From an uncultured Bacteroidales bacterium (GTDB lineage Bacteria; Bacteroidota; Bacteroidia; Bacteroidales; Muribaculaceae), in NCBI GenBank assembly GCA_900544535.1, contig UQVH01000001.1:62001-126000 (forward strand): a DNA stretch of 64,000 nt, in the 5' to 3' direction. The notes under the pieces are model-generated. The model was not told the DNA's origin. It did not search any database and saw only the letters and a program-made list of their open reading frames with translations. Every line of letters begins with the position of its first letter. The first letter of the stretch is position 1. The translations under genes were made by a program, and so were the position numbers. Of the stretch, positions 58,415 to 64,000 are shown in pieces.

Positions 58415-59050
58415 TCAGGGGCGTTTGCGGAGGAGGGTCAGGCCGTCGCGGAGGGGGAGGATGACGGTTTCGAGGGAGGGGTGGGCGGCTACGTAGCTGT
58501 TGAAGCGGTCGAGGGCGAGGGTCTGGGCGTCGTGGTTGGCGACGGTGTCGGTTACTTTGCCGTCCCAGAGGGTGTTGTCGGCGATGATGAAGCCGCCGGG
58601 ACGCAGGCGCGGGAGCACGGCGTCGAGATATTCGACGTAGCGGCGCTTGTTGGCGTCGATGTAGACCAGGTCCCACTCTTCGTCGATTTCATTTACGATC
58701 GTTTCGGCGTCGCCGATGTGGAGGGTGATTCTGTCGCCTCCGGGCGCGGTGGCGAAGAGTTCGGTGAGTTCTTCTTCCATCTCGTCGTCGATCTCGACGG
58801 TGTGGAGACGGCCGTCGGGACGCAGCCCTTCGGCGAGGCAGAGGGCCGAGTAGCCGGTGTAGGTGCCCAGTTCGAGAATGCGGCGGGGGGAGACCATCGC
58901 GGAGATCATGGCGAGAAGGCGCCCCTGGAGATGGCCGGAACACATGCGCGGATAGAGGTGGCGCAGGTGTGTGCGGCGGTAGAGCCGGCGCAGATGCTCC
59001 GGTTCGGGGGTGATGTGGGAGAGGATGTAGTCGTCGAGATTTTCAGTCAT
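58415..59050 (-). CDS. SAM-dependent O-methyltransferase (family 3)
   Basis: A 211-residue class I methyltransferase of the CCoAOMT/COMT-like O-methyltransferase 3 family. The SAM site is ILELGTYTGYSALCLAEGL, the acidic loop is TVEIDDEM, the metal-binding Asp is in YIDANKRRYVEY and IIADNTLWDG follows. The substrate is probably a small catechol-like molecule or RNA, which sequence cannot settle. It is followed by repeats and preceded by aroQ with a 9-nt gap. Confidence 0.92.
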   Translation of the reverse strand: MTENLDDYILSHITPEPEHLRRLYRRTHLRHLYPRMCSGHLQGRLLAMISAMVSPRRILELGTYTGYSALCLAEGLRPDGRLHTVEIDDEMEEELTELFATAPGGDRITLHIGDAETIVNEIDEEWDLVYIDANKRRYVEYLDAVLPRLRPGGFIIADNTLWDGKVTDTVANHDAQTLALDRFNSYVAAHPSLETVILPLRDGLTLLRKRP

Positions 59051-59059
59051 GGATTCCTC

Positions 59060-59482
59060 TTATTTCACGTGGCCCATGACAAAGGCCTGTGCGGCAAGAA
59101 AATATGAGTTGAGCCCGAAGCCGGTGATGGTGCCGCGGCACACGGGGGCTATGAGCGAGGTGTGGCGTATGGCTTCGCGGGCAGCAGTGTTGGAGATGTG
59201 GACCTCGATGACGGGAGTCTCTATTCCGGCGATGGCGTCGGCGATGGCGAGTGAGGTGTGGGTGTAGGCTCCGGCGTTGAGAATCACGCCGTCGGCGTCG
59301 GTGTTGTGGAGGAAGTCGATGATGTCGCCCTCGTGGTTCGACTGGCGGTATTCGATTTCGTCGCCGTCGAGCATCTGGCGGAGTTCGACAAGATATGATT
59401 CGAAGGTACGCGAGCCGTAGATCTTAGGTTCGCGAGTGCCGAGGAGGTTCAGATTGGGTCCGTTGATGATAAGCAGTTTCAT
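59060..59482 (-). CDS. aroQ: Type II 3-dehydroquinate dehydratase
   Basis: A 140-residue enzyme of the shikimate pathway. Visible are NGPNLNLLGTREPKIYG (8-24, with the active-site Tyr), SNHEGDIIDF, NAGAYTHTSLAIADAI and the catalytic-His region EVHISN. It acts two steps upstream of the branch that leads to aroA (also in this window, 40 kb away). Length is normal. Confidence 0.96.
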   Translation of the reverse strand: MKLLIINGPNLNLLGTREPKIYGSRTFESYLVELRQMLDGDEIEYRQSNHEGDIIDFLHNTDADGVILNAGAYTHTSLAIADAIAGIETPVIEVHISNTAAREAIRHTSLIAPVCRGTITGFGLNSYFLAAQAFVMGHVK

Positions 59483-59534
59483 AAGCGTATGTGTAGAATC
59501 GGTGGTGAGGGGTGATGATGCTACGGAGCTGCGG

Positions 59535-59822
59535 TCAGATGGCTGCGGCGCCGGGATGGAGCACGAGGGTCCAGACGGCTGCCGTCGACAGTCCCATCAG
59601 GACGAGGAGAATCCAGCTTACATACTGGCGGCCGGGCCACGCGCTCCAGGCGAGCCATGCCGAGAGGAGCATGTAGAAGGGATAGAGCCATACGAAGGTC
59701 TTCACGGCCTCGTCGCCTGCGGGAATGTTGGCCGCGAGGATCGGAAACGAGAAGGCCGGCAGGAGAAAGATGATGATCAGCACGATCATCCACACGGGCG
59801 GTCTTTGCTTGGTCTGGCTCAT
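59535..59822 (-). CDS. Small polytopic membrane protein
   Basis: A 95-residue protein with three membrane segments (VWMIVLIIIFLLPAFSFPIL, WLYPFYMLLSAWLAWSAW, VSWILLVLMGLSTAAVWTLV). It starts 4 nt after the epimerase gene stops, so the two are probably co-transcribed. Similar small proteins follow this epimerase in relatives (recalled, not checked). Confidence 0.75.
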   Translation of the reverse strand: MSQTKQRPPVWMIVLIIIFLLPAFSFPILAANIPAGDEAVKTFVWLYPFYMLLSAWLAWSAWPGRQYVSWILLVLMGLSTAAVWTLVLHPGAAAI

Positions 59823-59826
59823 GGTA

Positions 59827-60858
59827 TCAGTTGTTTTTTCTTTTTTCTTCTTTTTTCAGACGGCGCAGGGCCTCGGCCTCGGAGCGGTAGGCGCGGACGG
59901 TGCGGCGGATGCCCTCGCGCAGGTCGATCTGCGGATTGAAGTCGAAGTCGGTTCGGGCGTCGGAAATGTCGCAGGCCCAGTTGCGCTGCGCCATGATGTT
60001 GTATTTGTCGGAGTTGAGTGTGACGGGCTGCATCTTGGCCGCGCCGTATTTCTCAGACACCTTGCAGGCGATTTTCAAAGCCCAGAGCGGCAGACGCACG
60101 GGGATCACTAACTTGCGGCCCAGCTCGGAGGCCACGATGCGGCGGAACTCCTTCTGCGAGTAGGCGCGGGGTTCGGAGATGATGTATTTCCGGTGGACGG
60201 GCGCGTTTTCGAGGGCGTCGAAGATGGCGCGGGCGAGGTCTTCGACATAGATGAAGGTGAGCATCTGGCGGCGGAAGCCTACGCCGAAATCAAAGTGAGC
60301 GTCGATGCTTTTGATCATCATCAGATAGTCCTGTTCGTGAGGACCGTAGACACCGGTCGGGCGCAGGATGATCCATGGAAATTCAGCGGGGAGAGTCTGC
60401 AACAGAGTTTCGGCCTTGATCTTCGAGAGTCCGTAGCGGGTGTTGGGCTGGGGGATCATCGAGCTGTTGAGCGGGGTGTAGGTCTTCTCGTCGCCGGGAC
60501 CGATGGCCGAGAGCGACGACATGTAGAGGAACTTCTGCGGATGCTGGTCGTTGGTGATCAGCGCCTCGCAGAAATTGCGCAGATAGATATAGTTTATCAG
60601 GTTGAAATCACTGAAATTTACGCATTTGGTAGCGCCGAGGTTATAGACGATGTAGTCCCAGCTGAAGTCTTTGATCTGTCCGGCCAGTTTCTGCGGATCG
60701 TCATAGTCGAGCGTGATGAATTTCAGCGCCGGATCTGTGAGATAGCGGCGCGACGTGCTCTCGCGCACTCCGCACCAGGTCTCGTAGCCCCTCGAAAGGG
60801 CCTCGCGGGCGATAAAGCCGCCGATAAAACCTCCGGCTCCAACAATCAGTACTTTCAT
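59827..60858 (-). CDS. NAD-dependent epimerase/dehydratase
   Basis: A 343-residue short-chain dehydrogenase-like enzyme. The Rossmann NAD site is IVGAGGFIGGFIAREAL (5-21). The catalytic Ser is in YMSSLSAIGPGD and YxxxK is YGLSKIKAE. It probably acts on a nucleotide sugar or a sterol-like substrate. The next gene upstream is a glycosyltransferase, which suggests polysaccharide or glycolipid synthesis (inference). Confidence 0.92.
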   Translation of the reverse strand: MKVLIVGAGGFIGGFIAREALSRGYETWCGVRESTSRRYLTDPALKFITLDYDDPQKLAGQIKDFSWDYIVYNLGATKCVNFSDFNLINYIYLRNFCEALITNDQHPQKFLYMSSLSAIGPGDEKTYTPLNSSMIPQPNTRYGLSKIKAETLLQTLPAEFPWIILRPTGVYGPHEQDYLMMIKSIDAHFDFGVGFRRQMLTFIYVEDLARAIFDALENAPVHRKYIISEPRAYSQKEFRRIVASELGRKLVIPVRLPLWALKIACKVSEKYGAAKMQPVTLNSDKYNIMAQRNWACDISDARTDFDFNPQIDLREGIRRTVRAYRSEAEALRRLKKEEKRKNN

Positions 60859-60909
60859 CCTGTATCAGTGGTTAAGAAATTCGATGTAACAAATAGGTTG
60901 TCTCCAGGC

Positions 60910-62226
60910 TCACCCGCCGACTATCTCTGAAAATAGGTCGATGTAGCGCCGGGCTATAATGGGAGAGGCGAAGCGGTCTCTGACAGAGTCGTGGAGTTCC
61001 TGACGGGATATGTCGGCGTTGAGGGCCCACATGATTCCTTCGGCTATGTCCTCGATGTCCTTGTCGCGGGCTATGTAGCCGTTTTTCAGATGCTCGACGA
61101 CGTCGTTGCGGCCGTCGCCTCCGAAAGTCACGGGGATGGCTCCTCCGGCCTGCCCCTCGACGAGGGTGCCTCCGAGGGTCTCGTAGAGCGAGGTCGAGAG
61201 GACCACTTTGGCGCTGGCGCAGAGGTAGCGTATGATCTTGAAGTCGTTGACCATGCCGAGCCAGCGGTGTGAGAAGCGCAGGCGGTCGAGAGCCTCGCGG
61301 TTTTTGAGTTGTCCGAAGAAATATACGGCGCTCACGGAGGCTATTTCCGGATGGTTGTCGAAGATGAGGTTCAGGGCGTCGATGGCATAGTCGAGTCCCT
61401 TGATGGGATCGTCGAGGCGGGCGGCGCCGAAGATGATGATATTGGGTTTCTGATCGGTGTACATACTGTAAAGCCTGTTGGTCTGGCAGTAGAACTGTTC
61501 GATCGGGAACGGGTTGTGGATGGTCAGAATCCTGTGGTCTTTCAGCAGTGAGGACCGGCGAGCGCATTCTTCGAGCCAATGGCTCACTGTGACGTAGGTG
61601 ACGGGCACATCGCCGAGCAGGCGGCGCTTCTTTTTCCAGCAGCTGTGCGAGAGGTCGCCGGGACTTCCCCCTCCGGCGAGGAAGGGGCAGTCGCCGCACT
61701 CGCGCAAATAGTGGTCGCAGCCGTAGGCATGGTGGCAGATTCCGGTCATGGCCCACATGTCGTGGAGGGTCCAGACAATTTTTTTGCCGGCCTCGTGGAG
61801 CTTGCGTATTCCTCCGACGCTCATCAGCCCCTGATTGATCCAGTTGAGGCAGACGATGTCGGCTTCCTTGACCCAGGGGTGGCGGTGGACATTGATGGCG
61901 AATGATCCGGTGGAGACTTTGAAGAGACGGCTGTAATCGAACCCGACGGCAGGCAGGATGCGCAGGCGTTCGAGGCAGAAGGCCATGGCGCGGAGAAAAC
62001 GGGTCGAGACTTTGTCGACGGTCTCTTCGTCGGAGGTCTTGGTGTAGACGACCATACGGGCGTCGACTCCCTGCTGGCGGAGGGCCTGCATGAGCCTGAA
62101 TGTGACGATAGCGGCGCCTCCCAGAGTATCGGAGTGGTTTATGAGAACCACCTTCTTGCCTCTGAGGTTTTCAGGGAGTTTCCAGTCGGTTGTTGCGGGC
62201 GGCGTTGTGCTGTTGGTTTGTGTCAT
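60910..62226 (-). CDS. Glycosyltransferase family 4
   Basis: A 438-residue GT-B enzyme. The acceptor domain begins VVLINHSDTLGGAAIVTFRL. HDMWAMTGICHHAYGCDHYL with nearby Cys residues (HDMW...GDCP) is typical of a subgroup. The donor site is LYETLGGTLVEGQAGGAIPV, with the Glu pair of the family. It transfers a sugar to an unknown glycan. It starts MTQTNSTTPP, a disordered tail, and overlaps the end of the DUF389 gene by 4 nt. Confidence 0.92.
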   Translation of the reverse strand: MTQTNSTTPPATTDWKLPENLRGKKVVLINHSDTLGGAAIVTFRLMQALRQQGVDARMVVYTKTSDEETVDKVSTRFLRAMAFCLERLRILPAVGFDYSRLFKVSTGSFAINVHRHPWVKEADIVCLNWINQGLMSVGGIRKLHEAGKKIVWTLHDMWAMTGICHHAYGCDHYLRECGDCPFLAGGGSPGDLSHSCWKKKRRLLGDVPVTYVTVSHWLEECARRSSLLKDHRILTIHNPFPIEQFYCQTNRLYSMYTDQKPNIIIFGAARLDDPIKGLDYAIDALNLIFDNHPEIASVSAVYFFGQLKNREALDRLRFSHRWLGMVNDFKIIRYLCASAKVVLSTSLYETLGGTLVEGQAGGAIPVTFGGDGRNDVVEHLKNGYIARDKDIEDIAEGIMWALNADISRQELHDSVRDRFASPIIARRYIDLFSEIVGG

Positions 62227-63638
62227 TTCTTTTTAGAGGTGGTTTCCGCTTTGGCTCCTTTTCCTGCGGAGCGGATGGAGGGGAGGTCTATCTGGTTGCC
62301 TACGTTGATGAGCGAGAGATGCTTGTCGCGCAGACGCGCTTTCAGGTAGTTCTCGAATTCGGTCTGCTTCTCTGTTGTCAGCGGGCGGCTGTATCTGACA
62401 AGGGCGAGGTTGAGTGTGTCGAGCCGTCCGGTGGCTATGTTGCCGAAGACTGCACGGCTGACGGCTATATCCTCGACCTGCGGGAAGATTACCTTGATCT
62501 CCGGAGCCATGCGTCCGGCTATGGTGTCGTTGATCTGAGCGAAGGCTATGACGCTGCGAAGCGAGTCGATTGTCTGCTGCTGCGAGGTCAGTGAGGTGCG
62601 GGCGAAGTCATAGATGTCTGTCATGCTCGGCAGTCCGTTCTTGAGTTCCGACAGGTCGGGCGAGTCGCCCTGGATGATGTGGAGGCGGGTGCCTTCGAGA
62701 CCGTAATTTTTCAGCTGCGAGGCCATGGCGAGCTGAAGTGAGTCGGGCGGGAGGACCTTGCCGATGAGGGTGACGGTGATCTGTTTCTGTCCGTGCTTGA
62801 TTTCGGCGCTTTTACTGAGCACCTGAGTGGACGGAAAGTTGAACTGCTGTGCTATGAAGCGGTCGGCACTGGCCGTGAAGCGCGACTGGCGCAGCATGTT
62901 GTAGGTGAGGTAGAGCGAGGGAAGGAGGGTGAGAATGGAGACGGTATAGACAATCCGGCGCACCCGGCGCGAGCGTTCGGGGTTGACGGAGACCACCGGG
63001 CGGTAGTGCATCAGCTTGACTCCTGTGAAGGTGGCCAGTCCGATAAAGATCGAGTTGATCAGGAAGAGGTAGAAAGCGCCGAGGAAGTAGTTGAGCTGGA
63101 GGGTGGCAAGCCCGTAGCCAGCGGTGCACAGCGGAGGCATGAGGGCTGTGGCAATGGCTACGCCGGGGATTACGTTGCCCTTGGACTTGGAACCGATGGC
63201 GACGATTCCGGCGCCGCCGCCGAAAAATCCGATCAGTACGTCGTAGATTGTCGGCGAGGTACGCGCCAGCAGTTCGCTGTGGCCTTCGCTGACAGGGGAG
63301 ATGATGAAGTAGACCGTCGATGTGAGCACGCTGAACAGTGCGGCCATCACGAGGTTGCGCAGCGCGCGTTTCAGCAGGTCGAAATCCTGTACTCCGATGC
63401 CGAGACCGATGCCGATGATCGGGCCCATCAGCGGAGAGATGAGCATGGCGCCGATGATTACCGCCGTCGAGTTGGTGTTGAGGCCGAGCGAAGCGATGAA
63501 GATGGCGAGGATGAGAATGAGCATGTTGGTCCCTTTGAAGGAGACACCCTCGCGGATGACGCTTTCGGCTTCTTCCTGCGGCAGCAGATCGTCGGTGAGC
63601 GTGAAGTAGCCGACGAGATATTTTTTAAGAGATTGCAT
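62223..63638 (-). CDS. DUF389 membrane protein
   Basis: A 471-residue membrane protein of DUF389. The core has about six membrane segments with AVIIGAMLISPLMGPIIGIG (near 75-95) and GVAIATALMPPLCTAGYGLA. The C-terminal ~230 residues are a soluble region predicted to be outside (QQTIDSLRSVIAFAQINDTI). Function is unknown. I start at MQSLKKYLVGYF (63638). An earlier ATG at 63713 would overlap the end of the next gene upstream by 47 nt. Confidence 0.9.
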   Translation of the reverse strand: MQSLKKYLVGYFTLTDDLLPQEEAESVIREGVSFKGTNMLILILAIFIASLGLNTNSTAVIIGAMLISPLMGPIIGIGLGIGVQDFDLLKRALRNLVMAALFSVLTSTVYFIISPVSEGHSELLARTSPTIYDVLIGFFGGGAGIVAIGSKSKGNVIPGVAIATALMPPLCTAGYGLATLQLNYFLGAFYLFLINSIFIGLATFTGVKLMHYRPVVSVNPERSRRVRRIVYTVSILTLLPSLYLTYNMLRQSRFTASADRFIAQQFNFPSTQVLSKSAEIKHGQKQITVTLIGKVLPPDSLQLAMASQLKNYGLEGTRLHIIQGDSPDLSELKNGLPSMTDIYDFARTSLTSQQQTIDSLRSVIAFAQINDTIAGRMAPEIKVIFPQVEDIAVSRAVFGNIATGRLDTLNLALVRYSRPLTTEKQTEFENYLKARLRDKHLSLINVGNQIDLPSIRSAGKGAKAETTSKKK

Positions 63639-63666
63639 TTCGGGGGAGACGGGTTTCGTGAAAAGG

Positions 63667-64000
63667 TCAGACTGCTTTTTTGCGGAACTGCTCTTTGACC
63701 TCGTCGACCACATTAATTATATAGTCGCCGATCTTCTCAAGCGAGCCGATGATGTCCATGTAGTAGATACCGGCCTGATATTCGTAGTGGTGGTTGTTGA
63801 TGTTCTCGACGTTCGAGACGCGCAGCTGGTTGCGCATGTTGTTGATCTCGCGCTCCTGGTTGTAGGAGTTGATGATGTCGGTCTGCTCGGCGGTTTCGAA
63901 GTTGCGCAGGAGCAGGAGCATGTTGGTCATGGCGGCCTCGACGGCAATGAACATGGAGTCAATGTTGCGGGAGATCTCTTCGTTGAAGCTGACGTGGCTT
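63667..64000 (-). CDS. C-terminal part of a Na/Pi cotransporter-like or PhoU-domain protein (runs off the window)
   Basis: The reading frame is open to the window edge, so only about the last 110 residues are seen. They form helices of the PhoU type: SFNEEISRNIDSMFIAVEAA, then NVENINNHHYEYQAGIYYMD and IIGSLEKIGDYIINVVDEVK. This is the usual C-terminal domain of Na/Pi cotransporter (NptA-like) proteins in Bacteroidetes. A free PhoU protein is the alternative. Confidence 0.75.
   Translation of the reverse strand, partial: SHVSFNEEISRNIDSMFIAVEAAMTNMLLLLRNFETAEQTDIINSYNQEREINNMRNQLRVSNVENINNHHYEYQAGIYYMDIIGSLEKIGDYIINVVDEVKEQFRKKAV

Noticed and set aside
60872..61756. 294-codon frame inside the glycosyltransferase gene on the same strand
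   Set aside because: Arg/Pro-rich out-of-frame translation within a well-supported GT4 gene; no start context or homology.

Overview
The window looks like chromosome of a Bacteroidales gut commensal, most likely a Muribaculaceae-type genome (inference). Support comes from the gene families (GH3-like protein, DUF3078, DUF4491, DUF4919, DUF1846, a BspA-like repeat lipoprotein, the pyrG-yidC pair, FadL-type porin), from many promoters of the Bacteroidetes form TTTG-N19/20/21-TAnnTTTG, and from lipoprotein signals ending SC(S/G/A). Most genes have fairly high G+C; a few islands are clearly AT-rich. No rRNA, tRNA, CRISPR array or complete insertion sequence was seen.

Layout. 1-3.5 kb: two secreted paralogues that share a DnaJ-type cysteine-rich tail, flanked by two direct copies of a ~240-bp palindromic element. 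3.5-8.2 kb: nadA-leuS, then a nucleotidyltransferase with a degraded HEPN partner. 8.3-17.2 kb (minus strand): trmD, a HigBA-type toxin-antitoxin pair inserted with an exact 40-bp flanking duplication, an RsmF-like methyltransferase, a thioesterase, DUF721-recF, alkaline phosphatase, a GH3-like protein and two uncharacterised proteins. 17.8-24.5 kb (plus): flippase-like protein, aroA, a metal ABC permease, a small lipoprotein and a large membrane-anchored protein. 25.3-29.5 kb (plus): dnaX and three envelope proteins. 29.6-37.8 kb: a PpiD-like chaperone, SGNH hydrolase, RelE/Phd-type pair, DUF1846 protein, small lipoprotein and membrane regulators. 37.8-42.2 kb (minus): cell-envelope proteins including a DUF3078 outer-membrane protein and a FadL homologue.

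42.4-47.9 kb is the most accessory part: a Panacea-domain (DUF4065) antitoxin with an unrecognised partner, a candidate structured RNA, a DUF2971 protein, a leucine-rich-repeat lipoprotein with 69-bp tandem repeats, and a pair of P-loop ATPases whose promoter overlaps an inverted repeat. 47.9-55.7 kb returns to core functions (yidC, pyrG, HAD hydrolase, ribF). 56.0-57.6 kb is a very AT-rich three-gene island: a glycine-rich lipoprotein and two small membrane proteins. 58.4-64 kb (minus) carries an O-methyltransferase, aroQ, an epimerase, a glycosyltransferase, a DUF389 protein and the end of a Na/Pi-cotransporter-like gene.

Several families of short palindromic intergenic repeats fill nearly every long gap, sometimes reaching into stop codons. 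Four or five toxin-antitoxin-like modules sit between housekeeping genes. One of them keeps an exact insertion footprint.
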